Under the pieces are notes generated by a model. That model was not told the origin of the DNA. It saw only the letters and a program-made list of their open reading frames with translations, and did not search any database. Source: Caballeronia ptereochthonis (lineage in GTDB: Bacteria; Pseudomonadota; Gammaproteobacteria; Burkholderiales; Burkholderiaceae). From it: a stretch of 64,000 nt of DNA. The stretch lies in contig NZ_FCOB02000028.1 in the NCBI RefSeq assembly GCF_001545075.1, forward strand, positions 1 through 64,000. Direction: 5' to 3'. Numbering within the stretch: position 1 is the first letter of the stretch; each line of letters starts with the position of its first letter. This document shows positions 35,154 to 43,639 of this stretch, piece after piece. The translations under genes were made by a program, and so were the position numbers.

Positions 35154-35364
35154 TTCGTACCCCTGTTCGGCGGCCATGGAACGGCCCACTCTATGGCCCA
35201 TTCTGGGCGTATTTTTAATTATTGTCGCGATCTATTTAAAAGGCTCGGCCCCAAATCTCGAGAGGCGGGTCCACAAGTTGGTCGACGTGCCACGCCAGCT
35301 GGCGCTCTGACGATTGTTCTTGCATTGTCCCGTCATGCATGCATATCCGAACGCCGTCCCGTTA

Positions 35365-37344
35365 CTATTCGAAGAACGACCTCAGCTTGTCGGCACGGCT
35401 CGGGTGCATCATCTTTCGCAATGCCGTGGTTTCGATCTGCCGAATGCGCTCACGTGACACGTCGAACTGCTTTCCTGCTTCTTCGAGGGTACACTCGGAC
35501 CCGCTATCGATCCCGAAGCGCATGCGCAAGACCTTCGCCTCGCGGGAAGGCAGCGTGTCGAGTGCATCGTGAATCGCGGCACGCATGATCGTCTGAACGG
35601 CCGCGTCTGCGGGCGATATGGCGTGCGCGTCTTCGATCATATCGCCGAGCGTCGCATCGACATCATCGCCGGCCTGCATGTCCAGCGAGAGTTGTAGCTT
35701 GGCCGTCTTCAAAAGGTATCTGACTTTTTCTTCCGACATCTCCATGCGCTTGGCCAGCGCAGCGGGACGAGCTTCCTGTCCAGTGAGCTGCACGATTTCG
35801 CGGGATATTCGATTGAGCCTGTTGATCAGGTCGACCGTATGGACCGGAACGCGAATCGTGCGCGCCTGGTCCGCAAGCGCTCGCGTCACGGCCTGCCGCA
35901 CCCACCACGTGGCGTAGGTGGAGAACTTCCAGCCGCGTCGATATTCGAATTTGTCGACTGCCCTCATCAAGCCGATATTCCCTTCCTGAATGAGATCCGA
36001 CAAGTGCACGCCACGGTTCACATATTTCTTTGCGATAGAAATGACGAGCCGCAGGTTTGCTTCGATCATCGTCCGCTTGGCTTGCCGTATGTTCGACTCG
36101 ACTGCCATCATCTGTCGACTGATCTTGTTCAATTGTTGCAGTGACAGGAGCGCGTCGAGCTCGACGTCCATCAGCTTTCGCTGCTCGGCCTGAATTGCCG
36201 GCGCACTCCGCTGGAGCGCGGCGCCGATCTCCGGCCATGCCATCGCCGTCTTTTCGGTCCAGCCGAGGTCGGTCTCGTGGCCTTTGAACAAGTCGATGAA
36301 TCGTTCGCGTCGCATGCCGCACCGGTCTATGGCGATGTGAAAAATGCGTCGCTCGGCCGCATGCACCTGGTTGATCTGCTGGTGAACATCGGCGCAGAGC
36401 CGCTCGATGGTTCGCGCCGTGAACCGAATTTGCGCGAGTTCGAGCAGGATCGCATCACACGCGTCTGTCGCGAGTACCGGGCTGTCGGGTGCAAGGACAT
36501 CGGGGCGCTGTGTGTATTGGAACAGATCGCTCACCCGCGCAAAGATCCGGAGGCTATCGCTTTTGAGGCGGCTCAAACGCGCTTCGTTGATCTTCTCCAA
36601 ATCCACCGCGTCGATCTCTCTTTCGTGATCGCGGCTGGCGTCGTCACTCGTTTCGTAGAAGCGCGGTCCGTTCGATGTGGGCAGTTGGACCTCGCTATCG
36701 TCTGCATGAAGCCCGTGAACCAGTTCCTGGATATCGAGCTGGCCCTCCGCGATCTGCTGCGCACTCGAAAGAATTGCCGCGACTGTCGCGGGGCAGGCCA
36801 CGATCACCTGCATGAGCGCTTGACGCCCGCCTTCGATAAGCTTTGCTGCTTCCACCTCGTCCGCACGACTCAACAATCCGGTTGCGCTCAATTCCCGCAT
36901 GTACATACGCATTGGGTCGGCCGTGTCGCCGTGGTCGGCGTCGGATGCGCCGGGCGCGACTTCCGCTTCCTCATCCGGCTCATCGGGCACCACGGCGGCA
37001 GGCGCAGCGCTGTTGAGATCCAGCGTCTCGTCTTCCGGCGCACGCTCATGGACGGCCACTCCCATCTCACCGAGCTTGCTCACGAGCGCTTCCATCATCG
37101 CGCTCTGTGCGACATCGTCTTGCAAGTAATCGTTGATTTCCGCGTGCGTCAGATAGCCCCGCTCCTCTCCCAACTGAACGAGGGCTTGCATCCCGCGATA
37201 TCGCTCCTCGTCGTGCAACGCATCGGGAGCATCGCTCAGGGGCTTCGAAGCGGCAGCCTTGCCTTTCAATGTCCGCCGGACATTCGCTTCGGGCGCGGGA
37301 TACGCCTTCCGAGTCGCGGAGTCTGTCGTATGAAAAGTTGCCAT
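35365..37344 (-). CDS. RpoD-like sigma-70 factor (second copy type)
   Basis: The 659-residue protein has all sigma-70 regions. Region 1.1 is near residues 55-110, region 1.2 is DPMRMYMRELSATGLLSRADEVE, and a long non-conserved spacer follows. Region 2 includes NLRLVISIAKKYVNRG and FSTYATWWVRQAVTRALADQ, region 3 is next, and region 4 ends with CTLEEAGKQFDVSRERIRQIE. Differences from housekeeping RpoD are frequent in regions 3 and 4 (for example ETTALRKMMHPSRADKLRSFFE), so this is probably an accessory RpoD paralog. It could redirect transcription in stress or plant-associated growth. AAGGA precedes the ATG at 37344. Confidence 0.9.
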   Translation of the reverse strand: MATFHTTDSATRKAYPAPEANVRRTLKGKAAASKPLSDAPDALHDEERYRGMQALVQLGEERGYLTHAEINDYLQDDVAQSAMMEALVSKLGEMGVAVHERAPEDETLDLNSAAPAAVVPDEPDEEAEVAPGASDADHGDTADPMRMYMRELSATGLLSRADEVEAAKLIEGGRQALMQVIVACPATVAAILSSAQQIAEGQLDIQELVHGLHADDSEVQLPTSNGPRFYETSDDASRDHEREIDAVDLEKINEARLSRLKSDSLRIFARVSDLFQYTQRPDVLAPDSPVLATDACDAILLELAQIRFTARTIERLCADVHQQINQVHAAERRIFHIAIDRCGMRRERFIDLFKGHETDLGWTEKTAMAWPEIGAALQRSAPAIQAEQRKLMDVELDALLSLQQLNKISRQMMAVESNIRQAKRTMIEANLRLVISIAKKYVNRGVHLSDLIQEGNIGLMRAVDKFEYRRGWKFSTYATWWVRQAVTRALADQARTIRVPVHTVDLINRLNRISREIVQLTGQEARPAALAKRMEMSEEKVRYLLKTAKLQLSLDMQAGDDVDATLGDMIEDAHAISPADAAVQTIMRAAIHDALDTLPSREAKVLRMRFGIDSGSECTLEEAGKQFDVSRERIRQIETTALRKMMHPSRADKLRSFFE

Positions 37345-37768
37345 AGATGGTCCTTACAGGCTTCCCGGTCGGCCCTTGAGTCGCCTGAAGTGACAGTCAA
37401 CCAAAGGAGTTGAGCGGTTCGGCCTGCCCCGCCTTTGCGTCCCATGATTCGCGACTTTCAGGGCAAAGCGCGAAATTCATGGCCGGAACAACGGGCCAAT
37501 CGAAGTCGAATCGCAAGAGGCGGGATCGCAAACGGAAGAAAGGCAATGGGAGGCGCCGCCGCTTTGCCTTCCCTCGTCATCAACCGACTCAATGACCACA
37601 TCCCGGCATGCGCGCGGAATCCGCTCGGATTGGGCGGTGACCTTCGAGCGTGTTCTGGCCACTCCTTGGCGGCCGTTGCGCATGCTCAGCCAAGTCACGC
37701 AAGGCGTTGCTCAGCTGCGATGCGGCCGTTCCGCGCGATCAGCAGTGCCCCAACATCGCCACGCGACC
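37345..37768. other. Intergenic region upstream of the sigma factor gene
   Basis: These 424 bases must contain the sigma-factor promoter, but no confident -10/-35 pair was found. Frames in both directions show no family resemblance. Confidence 0.5.
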
Positions 37769-38038
37769 TCACTCGTGGATCACATATCTGTTCTGTGGGC
37801 CGCCGGTATAAAGGTGCTTGGCCAGCCCCAGGATTCGCTCCCGACTTCTGTCGAACGCCGCGAGGAGCGCGATCTCGCCCATACCCATATCGGGGTTCAG
37901 TTTCGCCAGCGTCACGTCGTCCACGGAAAAGGAAATCTCGCGCGAATTGTCGTAGCCCCAGAAGCACACGCAATGTCTCGCCGAGTCATAGCTGCGGCTC
38001 GGGTTGGGAAAGCTGAGCAGCTCGGTGCGCTTTTTCAT
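37769..38038 (-). CDS. DUF1488 family protein
   Basis: The 89-residue protein matches the DUF1488 pattern: LSFPNPSRSYDSARHCVCFWGYDNSREISFSVDDVTLAKL followed by a helix with AFDRSRERILGLAKHLY. The family is small, cytoplasmic and of unknown function, common in Burkholderia. Its ATG at 38038 comes immediately after the stop of the preceding small gene (TAGATG), so the two are translationally coupled. Confidence 0.8.
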   Translation of the reverse strand: MKKRTELLSFPNPSRSYDSARHCVCFWGYDNSREISFSVDDVTLAKLNPDMGMGEIALLAAFDRSRERILGLAKHLYTGGPQNRYVIHE

Positions 38039-38224
38039 CTAGGCACCCGGACACACATAGCGCCACTTGCTTGCGTTGACATCGAGGCGCGCGTCACTGT
38101 CGCGGCGCTTCTGAGCGCGCTCGCTGTCTGCCCGCTCCAGTGCCGAAGCACGTGACTTCTGATTGACAAGGAATTCGCTTTGCCTGACGGGCGCGGATGA
38201 GTTCACTTTCGTTTTCGCTGACAT
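38039..38224 (-). CDS. Small basic protein coupled to DUF1488
   Basis: A 61-residue protein starts MSAKTKVNSSAPVRQSEFLV and is rich in Arg, Ser and Ala. No family is recognised. The support is positional: its stop abuts the DUF1488 start with no gap. The ribosome site is weak (GGAAC). It may be a leader peptide for its neighbour. Confidence 0.5.
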   Translation of the reverse strand: MSAKTKVNSSAPVRQSEFLVNQKSRASALERADSERAQKRRDSDARLDVNASKWRYVCPGA

Positions 38225-38741
38225 GCTCGTTCCAATCCAAGAGGGGAAAGCATAAGGACATCGATGCAACGATTCTGAATTCGTATCGGCACGCCCTTGA
38301 CGGCCGCGATGTCAGAACCGTCACTGAGGGCTTGGACGAATCCGGATCAACGCCGAACCGTTCGGCAAGCAGGCTACCGAAGCCAGACAACGTTGTATGG
38401 ACGCGCGCGCAGTTTGCAACTGCGAATGACGGGTGGCGGATTGATGTGATGCGCTGCGCCGTCAGCCTGGCGATCGACGGACCGCAACACTGATGCAGAT
38501 CCATGGGCGCGCACATCGTATGGCCTGAGAATGCGCCCTATACCCGCGATATGCAAGCACTATCGGGGTGCCGACGCGTTCCTCGACGAGTTTGTCAGTG
38601 AATCCGACCGTCTCACCGATGAAGAACGCTTCGCGTTGCGCGCGCGGCCGCGGTGCCATCGGGAACGATCGCCGCATTCGCAACGTCCAGCGGCGCCGAC
38701 TCGCAACCGATGGCAAGACAACCCGGCGTGCTGGGCGCCAG

Positions 38742-38846
38742 TCCTACTCCCTCATCGGGACGTGCGAGCTCAGCGGCATCAATCCCGAGGCATATCTGTG
38801 TCGCGCGTTCACTCACATCGCAGACCACCGGCTTAGCCGGGTCGAA
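38742..38846 (+). mobile_element. IS66-type transposase C-terminal relic
   Basis: A plus-strand frame reads SYSLIGTCELSGINPEAYL followed by ...IADHRLSRVE. This matches the C-terminal end of IS66 family TnpC transposases (IYSLIGTAKLNG-DPEAYL...IADHPINR). Only about 35 residues are recognisable; upstream sequence has lost the frame and the final LLPW is missing. It shows past insertion and decay in the 38225-38858 region, where no other gene is recognised. Confidence 0.7.
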
Positions 38847-38858
38847 ACAAAGACGGAA

Positions 38859-39095
38859 TCAGTCGACCGGGCCGAGCAACACGTCGATTGCGGCCTGTCC
38901 GGCGATTTCGGCTACCAGGTAGGCCCATCGTTCAGTGAAGGGGCCATTGCGTAGCGGTATGCGGCCTCCCCGCGCACCAAGCACTTCGAGGTTGGCGCCG
39001 CCTTTTATCTGAAAAGTCACGTCAAACGTGTCATCAGCAGCCGGAGTCAGGTCGACATGAATCTCGAAGCCGCGATACTCGATCACTCGGTGCAT
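38859..39095 (-). CDS. Small conserved acidic protein
   Basis: The 78-residue protein starts MHRVIEYRGFEIHVDLTPAA and contains TFDVTFQIKGGANLEVLG and a C-terminal hydrophobic helix. GGAGG is five bases before the ATG at 39095, which strongly supports it. It resembles small hypothetical proteins of Burkholderiaceae; the function is unknown. It is adjacent to the IS66 relic. Confidence 0.7.
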   Translation of the reverse strand: MHRVIEYRGFEIHVDLTPAADDTFDVTFQIKGGANLEVLGARGGRIPLRNGPFTERWAYLVAEIAGQAAIDVLLGPVD

Positions 39096-39655
39096 GAGAG
39101 CCTCCATTTGGTCATCCGAGGCTAACACGAAGACAACCCTCGAACAGTTTCCACAACGCCAGGCCAGGTGGTCACACCTGCGTCACCACACGACCCGCAA
39201 AGGACTGCCAACCGGAGCCTTTGGAACCGCAATGACCGATTCGGTGAAGTGCGCACCGATTTTTGATGAACCAGAGAGATGTGCCGAGCGTCCGCAACCG
39301 GGCCGGATTCGCGGGGTCAAAAAAACGCATGTCAACAACAGATATTTGGCAAATTTTCTCAGCGTCGGCAATACGACTTCGAAGTCATAGCCGTTTTCCT
39401 CAGAATTCGTTGTCCACTGCGACACGCATACGGCCGTCATTCGGCTTCGCCAGCGCTCCGCCATCTGTTCTGAGAAATAAACCGGGCGGATCGTGGAACC
39501 GCAGCTATCAAGGCGGCGTCATCGGCACCTACAGCTTTTGCGACGCAACAACGCGTTTTGGAGACCAACGGAGCGGGCACTGCAGATGCTAAGGGTCTTT
39601 ATCGAAAAGCAGTAATAGAGACTTCAACAAATCGGTCGATTATGGCGGTGCTTAG
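39096..39655. other. Intergenic region, nothing recognised
   Basis: These 560 bases between a small gene and the methyltransferase gene contain only short frames without family features. Together with the IS66 relic to the left, the region looks like decayed accessory DNA. Confidence 0.45.
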
Positions 39656-40279
39656 ATGAGAAGCTTGGTCCATTCAGATTGGCTGCGCCCTCTGCTACTT
39701 TTCCTCAAGGAGGCCTTGCGACACCCTTGGTCAGCGGGCGCCTTCTTCCCGAGTTCACGGCATCTCGCGGATGCCATGGCACGGCCCGTGCCGCTCAACG
39801 GTACGGGCCCTGTAGTGGAACTGGGCGCAGGCACGGGCGCGGTAACCCAGGCACTGCTCGAGCGCGGCGTCCGGCCAGATCGCCTGCTCGTCGTCGAGCG
39901 TTCTCCCGCGCTCGTCGCCCATCTATCCGCGCGATTCCCGGAACTTCGAATAATTCAGGGCGATGCGCGAAACCTCGGCTTATTTTTGGCACAGGAGGGT
40001 CGAGTCGACGCCATCGTGTCGAGCGTACCGCTGCGTTCGTTGCCCTATGCCGAATCCCGTTCGATCGTAGAACACTGGCGCACCGTGCTTCCCACCGGAA
40101 CCCTGATCGTCCAGTTCACTTATGCGCTGTACGGGCCGCCAAGACATCTCAGCGATGACTTCGTTCAGTTGTCGTCCGAAGTCACGTGGCGGAACCTGCC
40201 TCCGGCCCGCATCCTTACACTCAAGTATCGCAGGCCGGACTCCGTGCCGGCCAGGATGGCGGCGGGAAGCCCGCCGTGA
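39656..40279 (+). CDS. SAM-dependent methyltransferase, phospholipid N-methyltransferase-like
   Basis: The 207-residue protein has a class I methyltransferase fold with VVELGAGTGAVTQALLERG (motif I) and VERSPALVAHLSARFP. The N-terminal FLKEALRHPWSAGAFFPSSRHLADAM is typical of PmtA-like phosphatidylethanolamine N-methyltransferases and rRNA-dimethylase-like relatives. It may methylate membrane phospholipids. It lies 108 bases upstream of the Rieske gene in the same direction, so cotranscription is possible. No strong ribosome site is seen at 39656. Confidence 0.85.
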   Translation: MRSLVHSDWLRPLLLFLKEALRHPWSAGAFFPSSRHLADAMARPVPLNGTGPVVELGAGTGAVTQALLERGVRPDRLLVVERSPALVAHLSARFPELRIIQGDARNLGLFLAQEGRVDAIVSSVPLRSLPYAESRSIVEHWRTVLPTGTLIVQFTYALYGPPRHLSDDFVQLSSEVTWRNLPPARILTLKYRRPDSVPARMAAGSPP

Positions 40280-40387
40280 TGGCAACCAGGGCGCGGTCAC
40301 GTTGGCGCGTGGCGCCGACAAGACGAGTTGACACGAGATAGCAGGCTTCTACCATGTCCTTGAATGCACGCATGCGGGGGCATGTAA

Positions 40388-42181
40388 ATGGATGCACCGG
40401 ACAAGGAGTTCGCGTTCGTTGGCAGCCTCGAGGATCTGAAGGCGCGGGGGCGGCTCGTCGTGCAAGGCGGCCATCGTCCGATCCTCGTCATCCATGATCG
40501 CGGGCGCGTGTTCGCCCTCGACAATCGTTGCCCGCACATGGGCTTCCCGCTCGAGCGCGGCAGCATCGAGGACGGCATCCTGACGTGTCATTGGCATCAC
40601 GCCCGCTTCGATCTCGAAAGCGGCTGCACCTTCGATCTCTGGGCGGACGATATACCCGTCTGCGCGGTCGAGGTGCGCAATGGCGACGTCTGGGTAGCGA
40701 CCACGTTCGGTCACCCCGATCCCGCGGCGCACTGGCGCCAGCGGCTTGCGGACGGCCTCGCACATGACCTCGATCTCGTCATCGCCAAGGCCGTGCATGG
40801 TCAGCTCGCGGCCAGCGTGCCGATGGCCGATATCGTGCGGCAGGTGGCACTGTTTGGAGCGGAGAACCGCGACGGCTGGGGCGTCGGTCTCACGATACTG
40901 ACGGCGCTGGCCAATCTCTTCCCCTTCCTGCCAGATGACGGAGCCCATCTTGCGCTGTTCCATGGCGCGCGCCGCGTGGCGGCAGACTGCAACGGCGAGC
41001 CGCCTCGGCGCAAACGCGCGCCGCTCGGAAGCCGGCCGGAGCCGGCCGCACTCAGGCGCTGGCTGCGCCTCTGGACAAATGTGCGCCATCGCGAGGCGGC
41101 CGAGCGCACCTTGCTGACGGCGATGGCGGCCGGGCACTCGCCGGCGGTGCTCGCCGATGCCCTGCTCTCGGCCGCCACCGAAAGGGCGTTTGCCGATACC
41201 GGTCATGCGCTCGACTTCATCAACAAGGCGCTCGAGTGCCTCGACCTGATCGGTTGGGAGCATGCGCCAGCTTTGCTGCCTGCCATCGTCGGCCAGATGG
41301 TGGCCGCCCGTGGCGCGGAGGAATCGACCGCCTGGCGCCAGCCCGTCGATCTGGTTGCGCTGTGCGAGGAATCGGCCGGCCGGATGCCGGAACTGTTCGC
41401 CGCCGCGCGCACCGCGCACGGATGGTCGAACCACGCAACACTCGCCCGACTGCTGCTCGGAGACGATCCGGCGAAGATCATCGATGCGCTCGAAGCGGCG
41501 ATCCGCGCCGGAGCAGCTCCGGCCGACCTCGGACGATCCCTCGCTTACGGAGCGGCGCTGCGGGTGGCGCGCTTCGGCAATGCCAACGAGCACGCCGACT
41601 GGGAGACGGCGCACCATGTCTTCACTTACGCCAACGCGGTCCATCAGATGCTCAGGCGGATCGAGACCGCCGACATCGACGGCTACGTCACGGCCGCGCG
41701 CGGCGTCATGCACGGAGCCATGGCGCTTTACCTGTCCCGCTATCTGAATGTTCCGCCGGCCCGCATCCCCGGCGAGGACGGCGACCGGTTCGACGACCTC
41801 CCGGCCGATGCGCAGGCGATCCGCACCGCCTTGCTCGATGCCTTCGACAGGCAGCGACAGGTCGATCTGGCCGCAAGGCTGGTGGCGCGACATCTCACGC
41901 TCGGCCATCCGCCCGAGCCGCTGATCGCCACGCTCGCGCTTGCCGTGCTCCGCGAGGACGCCGGCTTCCACGCCTATCAGATACTGGAGGCCGGAATCCG
42001 GCAGTTTGCCGTGTGGGGCAATAACGACGAGGGCCGCCATGTCCTCATTGCGGTCGCGCGCTATCTCGCCGCCCATTCACCGACCGAACGCGCGGCGCTG
42101 CAGACCGCGGACATCGCCGGGCGCCTGATGCGGGGCGTCGCGATCCATCAGGCCACCGGCGCTAGCGCCGCGTCGGATTGA
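40388..42181 (+). CDS. Rieske [2Fe-2S] protein with a large uncharacterised helical domain
   Basis: The 597-residue protein has an N-terminal Rieske ferredoxin domain (residues 5-105) with complete ligands: Cys48 and His50 in CPHMG, Cys67 and His70 in CHWHH. The remaining 480 residues are helical and histidine-rich, with segments DTGHALDF, LIGWEHAPALLP, DWETAHHVFTYANAVHQML and VMHGAMALYL. This part recalls the questin-oxidase-like (DUF4243) group and is not a Rieske oxygenase catalytic domain. It may form a metal site fed by the Rieske cluster; this is inference. The 3' end overlaps the convergent MFS gene by 20 bases. Confidence 0.85.
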   Translation: MDAPDKEFAFVGSLEDLKARGRLVVQGGHRPILVIHDRGRVFALDNRCPHMGFPLERGSIEDGILTCHWHHARFDLESGCTFDLWADDIPVCAVEVRNGDVWVATTFGHPDPAAHWRQRLADGLAHDLDLVIAKAVHGQLAASVPMADIVRQVALFGAENRDGWGVGLTILTALANLFPFLPDDGAHLALFHGARRVAADCNGEPPRRKRAPLGSRPEPAALRRWLRLWTNVRHREAAERTLLTAMAAGHSPAVLADALLSAATERAFADTGHALDFINKALECLDLIGWEHAPALLPAIVGQMVAARGAEESTAWRQPVDLVALCEESAGRMPELFAAARTAHGWSNHATLARLLLGDDPAKIIDALEAAIRAGAAPADLGRSLAYGAALRVARFGNANEHADWETAHHVFTYANAVHQMLRRIETADIDGYVTAARGVMHGAMALYLSRYLNVPPARIPGEDGDRFDDLPADAQAIRTALLDAFDRQRQVDLAARLVARHLTLGHPPEPLIATLALAVLREDAGFHAYQILEAGIRQFAVWGNNDEGRHVLIAVARYLAAHSPTERAALQTADIAGRLMRGVAIHQATGASAASD

Positions 42182-43550
42182 ACCCGTGGCCTCGCGGAGT
42201 ACGAGTGGCGGAGGCAACCGCGACCGGGTTGCGCCCAGACGCGGGAAACGCCAGCAACAGCAATACGACGCCCGCCAGCAACACGACGGCCAGCCCGATG
42301 AGCCCGTATTGCGCGCTTCCCGTCTGCGTCTTGACCCAGCCGACGAATGCCGGGCTCACAAAGCCGCCCGTGCCCCCGAGGCTCGTGATCATCGCGATGC
42401 CGCCCGCGGCCGAAGAGCGCGGCAGGAACGACTGCGGAATCGTCCAGAACACGACGAAACAGCCATAGGAAGCCGCTGCCGCAAGCGCGAGCAGTCCGAC
42501 GCCGACGGCCACGTGGTGGCCCGCCGCCGGCAACAGCGCAAACGCGAGCGCCGTCACCACCGCGCTGCCCGCGACGTGCCAGCGCCGCTCCATCCGCCGG
42601 TCGGAACTTGCCCCGACGACATACGTCCCCAGCGCCGCCGCGATGAACACCAGCGCCGACAGCAAGCCGACGTCGAGCACGCTCGCCACGCCGAGATCGC
42701 GGATGATCGTCGGCGCCCAGAAGCCGATTGCGTTGAACGGCATCATCACCGCGAAGTAGACGAGGGCCGCCAGATACACGCGCGGATTGGCGAGCGCGCC
42801 GCGCAATCCGTCCAGATGGCCGGTGTGCTTCGACTTTTCATCGGCGAGCAGCTCGCGTGCGACCAGCGCCTTTTCGCGTTCGTCGAGCCAGCGCACCTCA
42901 GCAGGCGTATCGCCGAGAAGGAAGAAGGCGAAGATGCCGAGCGTCACGGCCGGTACGCCCTCGAGCAGGAAGAGCCATTGCCAGCCGGGCATGCCGCCGA
43001 CGCCCGCGAGCCGCGTCATGATGAACCCGGAGAGCGGCCCGCCGACGATTCCCGCGACCGCGGTCGCCATCATCAGGAACGCCGTGACGCGTGCGCGCCG
43101 GGCGCCGGGAAACCAGCAGCTCAGGTAATAGATGATGCCGGGGAAAAAGCCCGCTTCGGTCACGCCGAGCAGAAAACGCATCGCGTAGAACTGCGCCGGC
43201 GTGCGCACGAACATCATGAGGCTCGACACGAGGCCCCACGCGAACATGATGCGCAACAGCGTGCGGCGCGCGCCGATGCGCTGCATCCAGAGATTGCTCG
43301 GCACCTCGAAGAGCACATAGCCCATGAAGAACAGACCGGCACCAAGGCCGTAGGTCGATTCCGAAAAGCCGAGGTCGTGCATGAACTGCAACTTGGCGAA
43401 GCTGATGTTCACGCGGTCGATGTAGCTGATCACATAGCAGAGAAAAAGCAGCGGAATCAGCCGGTAAAACACCTTGCGATAGGTGCGCTCGATTTCAGCG
43501 GACGTATAGTCGCTCGCGCCGGTCTCACCGTTGATCGAAGAGCTATGCAT
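42162..43550 (-). CDS. MFS transporter, anion:cation symporter family
   Basis: The 462-residue protein has 12 hydrophobic segments with the ACS signature IDRVNISFAKLQF after the first one and GVTEAGFFPGIIYYLSCWFP later. Members carry organic acids such as tartrate, phthalate or sugar acids. It is the last gene of the acyl-CoA operon (89 bases after the ligase). Start 43550 (MHSSSINGE) has only a weak ribosome site. Its 3' end overlaps the Rieske gene on the other strand. Confidence 0.88.
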   Translation of the reverse strand: MHSSSINGETGASDYTSAEIERTYRKVFYRLIPLLFLCYVISYIDRVNISFAKLQFMHDLGFSESTYGLGAGLFFMGYVLFEVPSNLWMQRIGARRTLLRIMFAWGLVSSLMMFVRTPAQFYAMRFLLGVTEAGFFPGIIYYLSCWFPGARRARVTAFLMMATAVAGIVGGPLSGFIMTRLAGVGGMPGWQWLFLLEGVPAVTLGIFAFFLLGDTPAEVRWLDEREKALVARELLADEKSKHTGHLDGLRGALANPRVYLAALVYFAVMMPFNAIGFWAPTIIRDLGVASVLDVGLLSALVFIAAALGTYVVGASSDRRMERRWHVAGSAVVTALAFALLPAAGHHVAVGVGLLALAAAASYGCFVVFWTIPQSFLPRSSAAGGIAMITSLGGTGGFVSPAFVGWVKTQTGSAQYGLIGLAVVLLAGVVLLLLAFPASGRNPVAVASATRTPRGHGFNPTRR

Positions 43551-43639
43551 GATGGTCTCGCGAAAGGCGAATACGATGTTCGGCGGACGCCGCGACGAAT
43601 GCGTGGCGTCCGGTCTCGATGCAGCCGTCCCGCGACGCC

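Noticed and set aside
38197..38493. A 98-codon plus-strand frame in the gap right of the DUF1488 genes
   Set aside because: It overlaps the small coupled gene on the other strand, has no ribosome site and no recognised family.
40349..42076. 575-codon frame antisense to the Rieske fusion gene
   Set aside because: The plus strand has a clear Rieske motif and family segments; the antisense frame has none.
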